From assembly GCA_021812385.1 (NCBI GenBank), contig JAKANO010000001.1, positions 1-64,000 of the forward strand: a stretch of DNA of 64,000 bases, read 5' to 3'. The notes beneath the pieces were generated by a model that saw only the letters and a program-made list of their open reading frames with translations, searched no databases and was not told where the DNA came from. The stretch comes from Pseudomonadota bacterium. Its GTDB lineage: Bacteria; Pseudomonadota; Gammaproteobacteria; Burkholderiales; Thiobacteraceae. Shown here in pieces: positions 45,365 through 54,114 of this stretch. The translations under genes were made by a program, and so were the position numbers. Each line of letters opens with the position of its first letter. Within the stretch, counting starts at the first letter, position 1.

Positions 45365-47659
45365 ATGCCCATGGATACCCCGCAATTCACCCAGGCCCGC
45401 AAACGCGATGGCCGGATTGTTCCGTTCGATCAAGCGCGCATCGTCAACGCGGTGCGGCACGCTATGGAAGCGTGTAGCGAAGGCAATTATGAGATCGACC
45501 CGCAGCGCGTTGCGGATGCGGCTATCGCCGCGCTGCGCCAGCGCTTGCCCAGTGGCCATGTGCCGCAGGTGGAGGAGATTCAGGACTTGGTGGAAGAGTC
45601 GCTGATCCTGCTGGACTTCCCCAAGACCGCGAAGGCTTACATTCTCTACCGCCACGAGCGCGCCAAGATTCGCGACAAGGTGAAGGATGTGCCGGCCCAT
45701 GTGAAGCAGCTTGCCGCCGAGTCGAAGCAATACTTTAAAAATCCCTTGGCGGAGTTTGTGTATTACCGCACCTATTCGCGCTGGATCGAGAGCGAGAATC
45801 GGCGCGAGACTTGGATCGAAACCGTGGATCGTTATCTCAGTTTCATGCGCGAAAGATTGGGCGATAAGTTGAGCGAGGCCGAATACGCCGAGATTCGCAC
45901 GGCAATTCTGACGCAGCAAATCATGCCGTCGATGCGCTTGCTGTGGTCGGCGGGCGCGGCGGCGCGCAAGAACAGCGTGGCGGCCTACAACTGCTCGTTT
46001 ATCGCGCCGACCAAGCTCGACGATTTTGCCGAGATCATGTTCTTGCTGATGTGCGGCGTGGGTGTGGGCTTTTCGGTGGAAAGCCAGAACGTGCAATTGC
46101 TGCCCATCATCAAGCGCCAGACCGGCCACATGCTGCCGGCGCATAGGGTGGACGACAGTAAAGAGGGTTGGGGCGAGGCGGTGAAAATGGGGCTGGCGGC
46201 ATGGTACGAAGGCAAGGATGTGCGCTTCGATTATGCCCAGGTGCGGCCGGCCGGCGCGCGCCTCTATACCATGGGCGGCCGCAGTTCCGGGCCGGGGCCA
46301 TTGCGCTCCTTGCTCGAATTCGCGCGCGCTAAAATTTTGGGTAATCAAGGCAAGCGCCTAGCCAACCTGGATGTGCACGACATCATCTGCAAGATCGGCG
46401 AAGTGGTCGAAATGGGCGGCGTGCGGCGCTCGGCGCTGATCTCGCTGTCCGATTTCGACGACGACGATTTGCGCCAGGCCAAGAGCGGGCACTTCTACAT
46501 CAACAATCCGCAGCGCTCCATGGCGAATAATTCCGCCGTGTACGAAACGCGGCCGCGCGCGGTGGATTTTCTCGACGAGTGGTTGGCGCTGGCCAAGAGC
46601 GGCAGCGGCGAGCGCGGTATATTCAATCGCGGCGGTCTGCCGGAGCAGTTGCCGGAACGGCGCTGGAAAACTTTCCAGCCATATTGGGCGCGCAGCGGCG
46701 TGAATCCCTGTGGCGAAATCATTCTGCGCTCGAAGCAATTCTGCAACCTGACCGAAGTGGTCGCGCGCTCGGACGATACGCTGGATACCTTGCGCAATAA
46801 AATGCGCCTGGCGACCATGCTCGGCACCTATCAATCGACCTTGACCGACTTCCCCTATATCAGCGCGGATTGGAAAAGCAATTGCGAGGAAGAGCGCTTG
46901 CTCGGCGTTTCCATCACCGGTCAGTGGGATTGCGCCGTGGTGCGCGATGTGGCGGTGTTGCGCGAATTGCGCGAGCAGGCGATCTCGGTGAATCGCGAAT
47001 ACGCAGCGCGCTTCGGCATCAACGCCGCTACCGCCATTACCTGCGTCAAGCCTTCGGGCACCGTGTCGCAATTGGTGGATTCGGCCTCCGGCATGCATCC
47101 GCGCTATGCCAAGTTTTATCTGCGCCGCATCCGCATCTCCGCCACCGATCCGCTGTTTGCGATGTTGAAGGAGCAGAAGTTTCCCTATCAACCGGAAGTG
47201 GGGCAGTTGGAATCCTCGGCCACCAGCTTCGTGCTGGAGTTTCCCGTTGCAGCGCCACCCGGCGGCACTACGCGCGCCGATCTCGATGCCATCGAACAAT
47301 TGGAATTCTGGAAACAAGTGAAGCTTAACTACACCGAGCACAATCCCTCGGTCACCATCTCGGTGGCGGACGACGAGTGGATTTCCACTGCGCATTGGCT
47401 GTACGACAATTGGAATTTGGTGGGCGGTTTGTCCTTCCTGCCGAGCTCCAATTCGGTGTATGAACTCGCACCCTACGAGGAAATCAGCGAGGAGGAATAC
47501 CACAAGCGCGTGGCGAATTTCCCCACCGTGGATTTCTCGCATATCGTGGCTTACGAGAAAATAGACAACACCATGGGTGCGAAGGAATTCGCCTGCGTGG
47601 CGGGGCAATGCGAGTTGGACCCGGAAGAGGGGTCGATGGCGAGTGCGCCGGGGCGTTAG
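45365..47659 (+). CDS. nrdJ: Adenosylcobalamin-dependent (class II) ribonucleotide reductase, monomeric RTPR-like
   Basis: Reduces ribonucleotides to deoxyribonucleotides with a B12-generated thiyl radical, oxygen-independent. The 764 residues start with an ATP-cone (about 8-95) and then the RNR barrel. Cys210 (YNCSF) and Cys460 (FCNLTE) form the redox pair, and Cys449 (NPCGEI) is the thiyl cysteine. The 11-residue spacing of the latter two agrees with Lactobacillus ribonucleoside-triphosphate reductase. The C-terminal relay CVAGQC is present. Unlike the two-chain aerobic NrdAB, it needs only one gene. I see no cobalamin riboswitch in the 192 bp upstream. The start was taken as ATG 45365; MPMDTPQ also allows 45371. 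Confidence 0.93.
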   Translation: MPMDTPQFTQARKRDGRIVPFDQARIVNAVRHAMEACSEGNYEIDPQRVADAAIAALRQRLPSGHVPQVEEIQDLVEESLILLDFPKTAKAYILYRHERAKIRDKVKDVPAHVKQLAAESKQYFKNPLAEFVYYRTYSRWIESENRRETWIETVDRYLSFMRERLGDKLSEAEYAEIRTAILTQQIMPSMRLLWSAGAAARKNSVAAYNCSFIAPTKLDDFAEIMFLLMCGVGVGFSVESQNVQLLPIIKRQTGHMLPAHRVDDSKEGWGEAVKMGLAAWYEGKDVRFDYAQVRPAGARLYTMGGRSSGPGPLRSLLEFARAKILGNQGKRLANLDVHDIICKIGEVVEMGGVRRSALISLSDFDDDDLRQAKSGHFYINNPQRSMANNSAVYETRPRAVDFLDEWLALAKSGSGERGIFNRGGLPEQLPERRWKTFQPYWARSGVNPCGEIILRSKQFCNLTEVVARSDDTLDTLRNKMRLATMLGTYQSTLTDFPYISADWKSNCEEERLLGVSITGQWDCAVVRDVAVLRELREQAISVNREYAARFGINAATAITCVKPSGTVSQLVDSASGMHPRYAKFYLRRIRISATDPLFAMLKEQKFPYQPEVGQLESSATSFVLEFPVAAPPGGTTRADLDAIEQLEFWKQVKLNYTEHNPSVTISVADDEWISTAHWLYDNWNLVGGLSFLPSSNSVYELAPYEEISEEEYHKRVANFPTVDFSHIVAYEKIDNTMGAKEFACVAGQCELDPEEGSMASAPGR

Positions 47660-47666
47660 CGTCGCG

Positions 47667-48593
47667 CTAACTGCACAACACCTTGATATGCGCTGTGGCG
47701 CTGCGCCCCAGCGCCGAGAGCGCATAGCCGCCTTCCAACACCGAAACGATGCGCCCCTGTGCATGTTTTTCCGCCAGCGTTTTCAACGCTTGCGTCACCC
47801 AGGTGTAATCCGCTTCGACCAAGCCCAAGCCCGCCATTTCGTCTTCCCGATGCGCATCGAAGCCGGCGGAGATGAACAGCATTTCCGGTTGGAAGGCTTC
47901 CAGCGCGGGCAGCCATTGCGTCTGCACTGCCTCGCGAAAACCGGCGCCTGTGGTGCCGGCGGGCAGCGGCACGTTGATGATGTGTTCGCTGCCGCTGTCC
48001 GCGCCGCAATAGGGATAGAACGGGTGCTGAAACGTCGAGCACAGCATGACGCGCGGCTCGTCCTTGAAAATATCCTCGGTACCGTTGCCGTGGTGCACAT
48101 CGAAATCGGCGATGGCGACGCGCGCCAAGCTGTGCGCGGCCATGGCATGCGCGACGCCGACCGCGACATTATTGAAAATGCAGAAGCCCATGGACTGGTT
48201 GCGGGTAGCGTGATGCCCCGGCGGGCGAATCGCGCAGAAGGCGTTGGCCACTTGGCGCTTCAGCACCAGATCGGTTGCCAGCACCATGGCGCCGCTGGCG
48301 CGCAGGGCGGCTTCGAGCGTGAACGGGTTCATCGCGGTATCCGGGTCGAGATGGATCAGGCCTTGGGCTGGTGCGCGGGCCTCGACGCTATCCAAGTAGT
48401 CCACGCTATGCACGCGCGCCAATTGTTCGCGCGTGGCGCGCGGGGCTTCGTGCTGTTGCAACAAGTCATACAGCCCGCTCGCGATCAGTTGGTCCTGGAT
48501 CGCGTGCAGCCGCGCCGGGCTTTCCGGATGAAAGCTCTCCATGACATGCTGGAGGCAAGCGGGATGGGTGATATAGGCGGTTTGCATCGTCAT
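47667..48593 (-). CDS. Histone deacetylase-family (class II/AcuC-like) deacetylase
   Basis: A zinc-dependent amidohydrolase of the arginase/deacetylase fold, about 308 residues. I start at ATG 48593; GTG 48602 would add three residues. RPPGHHA and GFCIFNNVAVG hold the general-base histidines. IADFDVHHGNGT and AGFDAHREDEMAG carry the zinc ligands (Asp, His, Asp). Bacterial relatives remove acetyl groups from acetyl-CoA synthetase or from polyamines; the target here is not defined. It is divergent from the acetyltransferase/acyl-CoA ligase-like gene, 84 bp apart, which suggests a lysine-acetylation switch. Convergent with nrdJ, with a 7-bp gap. Confidence 0.93.
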   Translation of the reverse strand: MTMQTAYITHPACLQHVMESFHPESPARLHAIQDQLIASGLYDLLQQHEAPRATREQLARVHSVDYLDSVEARAPAQGLIHLDPDTAMNPFTLEAALRASGAMVLATDLVLKRQVANAFCAIRPPGHHATRNQSMGFCIFNNVAVGVAHAMAAHSLARVAIADFDVHHGNGTEDIFKDEPRVMLCSTFQHPFYPYCGADSGSEHIINVPLPAGTTGAGFREAVQTQWLPALEAFQPEMLFISAGFDAHREDEMAGLGLVEADYTWVTQALKTLAEKHAQGRIVSVLEGGYALSALGRSATAHIKVLCS

Positions 48594-48677
48594 CTGTGTC
48601 ACAATAATCGTTATATACTCAATGCATCAATAGTAGTTTAATTTACGCGCGCAGTTTTTTCGTAGAGCGATTTCGCC

Positions 48678-51368
48678 ATGGGCCAACACTACCTCAGTCC
48701 GCTTTTCTCGCCGCAATCGGTGGCGGTGATCGGCGCCAGCGATCGCCCTAATTCCGTGGGCGGCTTGGTGTTCGCCAACCTGAAGGATGGCGCCTACCAC
48801 GGCAAACTTTACCCCATCAATCCCAAGCACGCCGAAATTCAAGGCTGTCGTGCATTTGCTTCCATCGAACAAATCGGCGAGCACATCGATCTCGCGGTGA
48901 TCGCCACACAAGCGGAGACGGTGCCGGAGATTATCGAAGCCTGCGGCAAGCACGGCGTGCACGCGGCGGTGATCCTGTCGGCGGGATTTCATGAAACCGG
49001 CGCGCACGGCGTCGCGCTGGAACGCGCGGTGGTGGAGAACGCCAAGCGCTATGGCGTGCGCTTGGTCGGCCCCAATTGCCTGGGCATCATGCGTCCCGCG
49101 CTCGGCTTGAACGCGACGTTTGGCAAGGGTGGCGGCAAGGGCGGCGCCAAGCCGGGACATCTGGCCTTGATTTCGCAATCGGGTGCGCTGTGCACGGCAA
49201 TCCTGGATTGGGCGCAACCTAATGATGTGGGATTTTCCAGCGTGGTGTCGCTGGGCGATTCGGCCGACTTGGACTTCGGCGAAATTCTCGATTTCCTGGT
49301 TTCCGACCCGCAAACCCAGGCCATTCTGTTGTACATCGAAGGCATTCGCAATGCGCGCAGTTTCATGAGCGCGCTGCGGGCGGCGGCGCGCATCAAGCCG
49401 GTGATCGTGGTGAAAGTCGGGCGGCACGAAGCCGGCACGCAAGCGGCGCTCTCGCATACCGGCGCACTCGTCGTGGCGGACGACGTATTCGACGCCACCT
49501 TGCGCCGCGCCGGCGCGGTGCGGGTGATGACCGTGGCGCAGTTGTTCACCGCGGCGCAGGCGCTGTCCTCCGGCTTTCATCCGCGCGGCAAGCGCCTGGC
49601 GATCGTCACCAATGGCGGCGGGCCGGGCGTGATGGCGGCAGACCGCGCAGCCGATCTGGGCATCCCGCTCGCCATGCTTTCCCCGCAAACGATTGAGTCG
49701 CTGAACCCGGTGCTGCCGCCGACTTGGTCGCGGCGCAACCCGGTGGACATCATCGGCGATGCGACCGCGGAGCGCTACCGGCTGGGGCTGACGGCCTGCA
49801 TGCAGGACGATGCCGTGGATGGGGTGCTGGTGATCCTAACGCCGCAGGCCATGACGCAGCCGCTGGAAGTCGCCCATGCCGTGATTGAAACCGCCAAGCA
49901 ATTCACCAAACCGCTGTTGGCGTGTTGGATGGGTGAAGTACAAGTGGCCCCGGCGCGTGCCGCCTTCAGCCGCGCGCGGATTCCGAACTTTCGCACTCCC
50001 GAGCCGGCGGTGGAAGTGTTTTCCTATCTCTCCGCGTATTTCCACAATCAACAACTCTTGCTGCAAACGCCGGGACCCTTGTCGCACCTGATCGAACCCG
50101 ATGTCGAAGGGGCCGCGCTGTTGATCGAGAATGCCTTGGCGGAGCGGCGCAAGGTGCTGAGCGAAATGGAATCCAAGGCGCTGCTGGCGGCCTTCCATAT
50201 TCCGGTCGCCACGGCGGTAGTCGCGCATTCGCCCAACGAAGCCCTGTTGCTCGCGGAGCAATTCGAGTTTCCCGTGGCTATGAAAATCAATTCGCCGGAC
50301 ATTACGCACAAAACGGATGCGGGCGGCGTGCGGCTGAATCTGGGCAATGCCCAGGCGGTGCGCGCCGCGTACCACGAGATCGTCAGTGAAGTGCAGCGCA
50401 ACCGTCCCACGGCGCGCATTGAGGGCGTGACCATCCAGCCCATGGCAGTCAAACCCAATGCGCGCGAGTTGATGGTGGGCGTGACCACCGATCCGGTGTT
50501 CGGCCCGGTGATTACCTTGGGCATGGGCGGCATTGCGGTGGAGGTATTGGGCGATCGCGCGGTGGAGTTGCCGCCGCTGAATCAATACCTGGCGGCGAAT
50601 TTGATTGCGCGCACGCATGCCGCGAAAATGCTCGGCGCGTTTCGCCACATGCCGCCCGCCGATCAAGAGGCGCTGGTGAGCGTATTGCTGCGCGTCTCCG
50701 AGATGGTGTGCGAGCTGCCTTGGTTGAAGGAAATGGATATCAACCCGCTGTTGCTGGATGAGCACGGCGCGCTCGCGGTCGATGCGCGCATCGTGGTGGA
50801 TTTTCGCAGCAGCAGCGCCCAGCGCTACGCGCATATGGCGATTCATCCCTACCCGACGCATCTCGTCACGAAATGGCAACTGCCGGATGGGACGGACGTC
50901 ACGCTGCGCCCGATCCGTCCGGAGGATGCGGAGTTGGAGCAAACGTTTGTGCGCGGCTTGTCCGAGCAAACCAAATATTATCGCTTCATGGACACGGTGC
51001 AGGAGCTCACCCCGACCATGCTGGTGCGCTTCACCCAGATCGATTACGACCGGGAGATGGCCTTGATGGCGGTCACCACGGTGGATGGCGTTGAGCAAGA
51101 ATTGGCCATCGCGCGCTATGCGACCAATCCCGATGGCCTGTCGTGCGAATTCGCGGTGGTGGTGGCCGATCAATGGCAGCACAAAGGCATCGGCCACAAG
51201 CTGATGTCGGTCTTGATGGATGCGGCGCGCGCCAAGGGCTTGACGCAGATGGAGGGCGAAATTCTCGGCACCAACCAAGCCATGTTGGGTCTCGTGGCGA
51301 GCATGGGATTCAGCATCCACACCAGCGCAGACGACCCCGCGATCAAGCAGGTGGTCAAAGCGCTGTGA
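48678..51368 (+). CDS. Pat/PatZ-type protein acetyltransferase: NDP-forming acyl-CoA synthetase-like plus GNAT
   Basis: An 896-residue cytoplasmic protein. An N-terminal CoA-binding domain (FSPQSVAVIGASDRPNSVGG) and a succinyl-CoA ligase-like region precede an ATP-grasp domain (about 480-690, with FPVAMKINSPDITHKTDAGG). The last 160 residues form a GNAT acetyltransferase (TLRPIRPEDAE ... QWQHKGIGHKLMSVLMDAAR). This is the architecture of Salmonella Pat/E. coli PatZ, which acetylates acetyl-CoA synthetase lysines. His260 in LSHTGAL sits where acyl-CoA synthetases keep the phosphohistidine, so some ligase activity cannot be excluded. Divergent from a deacetylase gene. A ROK kinase gene follows with coupled stop/start. 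Confidence 0.93.
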   Translation: MGQHYLSPLFSPQSVAVIGASDRPNSVGGLVFANLKDGAYHGKLYPINPKHAEIQGCRAFASIEQIGEHIDLAVIATQAETVPEIIEACGKHGVHAAVILSAGFHETGAHGVALERAVVENAKRYGVRLVGPNCLGIMRPALGLNATFGKGGGKGGAKPGHLALISQSGALCTAILDWAQPNDVGFSSVVSLGDSADLDFGEILDFLVSDPQTQAILLYIEGIRNARSFMSALRAAARIKPVIVVKVGRHEAGTQAALSHTGALVVADDVFDATLRRAGAVRVMTVAQLFTAAQALSSGFHPRGKRLAIVTNGGGPGVMAADRAADLGIPLAMLSPQTIESLNPVLPPTWSRRNPVDIIGDATAERYRLGLTACMQDDAVDGVLVILTPQAMTQPLEVAHAVIETAKQFTKPLLACWMGEVQVAPARAAFSRARIPNFRTPEPAVEVFSYLSAYFHNQQLLLQTPGPLSHLIEPDVEGAALLIENALAERRKVLSEMESKALLAAFHIPVATAVVAHSPNEALLLAEQFEFPVAMKINSPDITHKTDAGGVRLNLGNAQAVRAAYHEIVSEVQRNRPTARIEGVTIQPMAVKPNARELMVGVTTDPVFGPVITLGMGGIAVEVLGDRAVELPPLNQYLAANLIARTHAAKMLGAFRHMPPADQEALVSVLLRVSEMVCELPWLKEMDINPLLLDEHGALAVDARIVVDFRSSSAQRYAHMAIHPYPTHLVTKWQLPDGTDVTLRPIRPEDAELEQTFVRGLSEQTKYYRFMDTVQELTPTMLVRFTQIDYDREMALMAVTTVDGVEQELAIARYATNPDGLSCEFAVVVADQWQHKGIGHKLMSVLMDAARAKGLTQMEGEILGTNQAMLGLVASMGFSIHTSADDPAIKQVVKAL

Positions 51369-51388
51369 GCCATTCTGTTTTTCCCGCT

Positions 51389-52270
51389 ATGCGACTCGGC
51401 ATCGATCTCGGCGGCACCAAAATTGAAATCATCGCCATGGATAGCGCCGGCGCCGAGCTGCTACGGCGCCGCGTCGCAACGCCGCAAGGCGATTACGCGG
51501 CAACGCTGCGCGCAATCGTGGACTTGGTGCAGGGCGTCGAGGCCGAGCTGCAACAACAAGGCACGGTCGGCATCGGCACGCCGGGCGCGATCTCGCGTGC
51601 AACCGGGCTGCTCAAAAATTCCAATTCCGTGTGTCTGAATGGCCAGCCGATCTTGCGCGATTTGGAACAATTATTAGGGCGTGCGATACGCATCCAAAAC
51701 GACGCGAATTGCTTTGCGCTCTCGGAAGCGGTGGATGGCGCGGCCGCCGGTGCGCGCGTGGTGTTCGGCGTGATTATCGGCACCGGGGTGGGTGGCGGCA
51801 TCGTAGTCGATGGCCAAGTGCTGACCGGCGCCAACGCCATCGCCGGCGAGTGGGGGCATAATCCGCTGCCGTGGCCGCAAGCCCACGAATTGCCGGGTGC
51901 AAAGTGTTATTGCGGAAAATCCGGCTGCATCGAAACTTGGATATCCGGTCCCGGTATGGCGCAGCACCATGCTCAGCATTTGGATGCGCCGCGTATTGTT
52001 GCGGCAGCTGCGAATGGCGATGCCGCTTGCGAGTACCACCTGGCGCAATATGAGGACCGCCTGGCGCGTGCCTTGGCGCAAGTGATCAATGTGCTCGACC
52101 CCGACGCCATCGTACTCGGCGGCGGCATGTCGAATATTGCGCGCTTATACGACAATGTCCCCAAGCTGTGGGGCCAGTATGTGTTTTCGGATCGGGTGGA
52201 TACGCGCTTGCTGCAAAATCGCCATGGCGATTCGAGCGGGGTGCGCGGTGCGGCGTGGTTGTGGAACTAA
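51389..52270 (+). CDS. ROK-family sugar kinase (fructokinase-like)
   Basis: A 293-residue ROK kinase that phosphorylates a hexose with ATP. ATG 51389 gives the usual MRLGIDLGGTKIEI; a GTG at 51365, overlapping the acetyltransferase stop, is an alternative with translational coupling. The phosphate-1 loop is DLGGTK, the catalytic region is NDANCFALSEA, IIGTGVGGGIVVDG is the glycine-rich loop, and GEWGHN plus CYCGKSGCIET hold the zinc ligands. Motif order matches fructokinase/N-acetylglucosamine kinase types; specificity cannot be settled. No sugar transporter is adjacent. Confidence 0.92.
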   Translation: MRLGIDLGGTKIEIIAMDSAGAELLRRRVATPQGDYAATLRAIVDLVQGVEAELQQQGTVGIGTPGAISRATGLLKNSNSVCLNGQPILRDLEQLLGRAIRIQNDANCFALSEAVDGAAAGARVVFGVIIGTGVGGGIVVDGQVLTGANAIAGEWGHNPLPWPQAHELPGAKCYCGKSGCIETWISGPGMAQHHAQHLDAPRIVAAAANGDAACEYHLAQYEDRLARALAQVINVLDPDAIVLGGGMSNIARLYDNVPKLWGQYVFSDRVDTRLLQNRHGDSSGVRGAAWLWN

Positions 52271-52329
52271 CGCGGACGATTCGCTGACAATGCCAGTGAA
52301 TCGTCGCGTTAGCTAAACGCTCAATATGC

Positions 52330-52854
52330 TCAGAAGCGTTCGAGATCTTTTAGAAGGCCTTTGATATTTTCCTGAATGGATCTCTCATTCGCGATGCGTA
52401 GCCGCTCAATCGCTATAAAGGCATCCGAAACGGATGCAGTACCGGTCACCATGACCGGGTATTCCTTCGTCGAGTCTTTCCCCGTTAATTTGTAAACCAC
52501 TGAAGATTTCACATCGAACGTGAGTCCAAATAGCGGCTGCTCCAGTTCTTTGAGTTCTGCCGATAAGGTGTAGGGCGCGGTTCCATTGGCAGGAACAAGA
52601 TAGCCCGCGATGGCAAGGCTATTCTCCAGCGCTTTTTTGAAGCCAGCATTGTCCACCTGAGAGGTCCAAAGCGGGTTGGTATCTTTGCCGCCGGTAATGG
52701 CGTCAACCCGTATTGCGCCCTTCAGCTTCGGATTAACCACGGCGTCGGCACGAGGCTGGACCGTCATCGCCTCATGCGTAGCGGGGGTGGCGCAACCCGC
52801 AAGCGTGGCTACGCACAAGAGGATCGTGCAAATGGATGAAATTCTTTTTTTCAT
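52330..52854 (-). CDS. Predicted lipoprotein, unknown function
   Basis: A 174-residue protein from ATG 52854 (MKKRISSICTILLCVATLAG, then CATP) with signal peptide and lipobox LAGC. The mature part contains PYTLSAELKELEQPLFGLTF and a C-terminal helix ending LLKDLERF. The pattern (a short lipoprotein with antiparallel strands around YTLSA and a repeated hydrophobic rhythm) recalls assembly-platform or YajG-like lipoproteins, but I cannot name a family. It overlaps the upstream gene's stop (ATGA), so both are made from one message. Base composition is lower in GC than in the central part of the window. Confidence 0.75.
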   Translation of the reverse strand: MKKRISSICTILLCVATLAGCATPATHEAMTVQPRADAVVNPKLKGAIRVDAITGGKDTNPLWTSQVDNAGFKKALENSLAIAGYLVPANGTAPYTLSAELKELEQPLFGLTFDVKSSVVYKLTGKDSTKEYPVMVTGTASVSDAFIAIERLRIANERSIQENIKGLLKDLERF

Positions 52855-53255
52855 GGTGTTGCTCCCTGTGGACATGGTGGATTTAAAACTACTGCGACTT
52901 CACTTCGATAATCAAATCCTGATCCGTTGCCCGAATCGACAGCGTAGCCAACCACACCACCAAGCAATATGTTGCCCCATGCGCCGGTGTTGTTCTTGGA
53001 TCGGAATACGGCGCTTCCCTCGCTCGTATCTTTTTTGCAACTAATCGTGAGATCTTCGTATGACTTGTGTACTTGGGCTGAGCCGGGTGTTGTCAGAGTC
53101 CACTGGCCCTTGTCGTTCACCAGCGTACAAGGGATGTTTGTGATTATTTTTCCTTCGCAAACCGTGGTGACGGCAATGGCTTGGGTGCTAGAGCCGGTGA
53201 TGGAGGCACAGCCAAAAAGAGGAATAATGCAGAGTAAAACAAACAAGAATTTCAT
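52851..53255 (-). CDS. Predicted small lipoprotein, unknown function
   Basis: A 134-residue lipoprotein (MKFLFVLLCIIPLFGCASIT; lipobox LFGC). The mature protein has cysteine-containing strands (VCEGKIITNIPCTLVNDKG; DLTISCKKD) and a glycine-rich end (GGVVGYAVDSGNGSGFDY). Small outer-membrane lipoproteins of this appearance are common beside other lipoprotein genes but lack an assigned role. First gene of a two-gene unit with 52330-52854. The promoter should lie in the 197-bp AT-rich gap to the divergent YkgJ-type gene. Confidence 0.75.
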   Translation of the reverse strand: MKFLFVLLCIIPLFGCASITGSSTQAIAVTTVCEGKIITNIPCTLVNDKGQWTLTTPGSAQVHKSYEDLTISCKKDTSEGSAVFRSKNNTGAWGNILLGGVVGYAVDSGNGSGFDYRSEVAVVLNPPCPQGATP

Positions 53256-53452
53256 GAACGCCTTATTTAATAATGTTGTCGGCCGAGCTCCCGCTCAAAT
53301 CGCTATGAATTCTACATTTTCCAATTTATTTTGTGTTGTGATTGCGAATATAGGCGCTGGCTAAATGTTTAAAAGCTTTAAAATAGCCATTGATACTGCG
53401 TAAGATGATGCAAGATGCATCAGTTCGCGGCACTAAACTGAACCATGATGCG

Positions 53453-54082
53453 ATGAGTAAAAAGACCCAATCCAATTCCGATGATCAACGCCTAAGCTAT
53501 GCCGCAGATGAAGCGCGCTTGCCCTGGCTGAGCTTGTTGTTGGAGATGTATCACACCACCAACCAAGGCGTGGCGCAAGGCATCCGCCAAGGCGAACGGC
53601 AAGGAAGAAAATTGGCCTGTGCGCGCGGTTGCGCTTCCTGTTGCCGCAGCCATAGCGATATCCCGGTTTATCCCTTGGAGTTGATGGGGATTGCGTGGTT
53701 TGCCAGCGAGCAACTCAGTGGCGCGTTGCGCGAAAAGGTGCGGCAGCAATTGGCGCAACACAAGGCGAATCCATCCTGTCCATTTTTAGTGGATGAGGCG
53801 TGCGCCATTCATCCGCTGCGCCCCATGGCCTGCCGCCATTTCAATGTGTTCGATCGCGTGTGCGCGGAAGGCGAAGATGCTTTCCATACGCGGCGCGAGG
53901 ATGTGCTGACGCCGGTGGAGTTTCATAAAGATAAGGCGCTGGCGATGATGTTGCGTCATCATCAAGTGCCGACCGAGACCGAGCGCAAGGCACGTGTGAC
54001 GAATGGTAGTGTGCATGCCTTGGCGCAAAGTTTGCGCGAGGTGCGGTGGGAAAATTTGGCGCAGCGGATGGGATTAGGTTAG
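53453..54082 (+). CDS. YkgJ-type zinc/iron-chelating cysteine cluster protein
   Basis: A 209-residue protein of the CxxxCxxCC family. From ATG 53453 (MSKKTQSN) it contains ACARGCASCCRSHSDIPVYP near residues 58-77 and later SCPFLVDEACAIHPLRPMAC. The eight or so cysteines are placed as in the family thought to chelate iron or zinc, some members of which bind Fe-S-like centres. No signal peptide, so cytoplasmic. An N-terminal extension of 21 residues (from 53390) is open but starts in the upstream AT-rich region. It stands divergent from the lipoprotein pair and convergent with the next gene. Confidence 0.87.
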   Translation: MSKKTQSNSDDQRLSYAADEARLPWLSLLLEMYHTTNQGVAQGIRQGERQGRKLACARGCASCCRSHSDIPVYPLELMGIAWFASEQLSGALREKVRQQLAQHKANPSCPFLVDEACAIHPLRPMACRHFNVFDRVCAEGEDAFHTRREDVLTPVEFHKDKALAMMLRHHQVPTETERKARVTNGSVHALAQSLREVRWENLAQRMGLG

Positions 54083-54114
54083 GTTATACAATATCTATCG
54101 GTATGAGTTATAAG

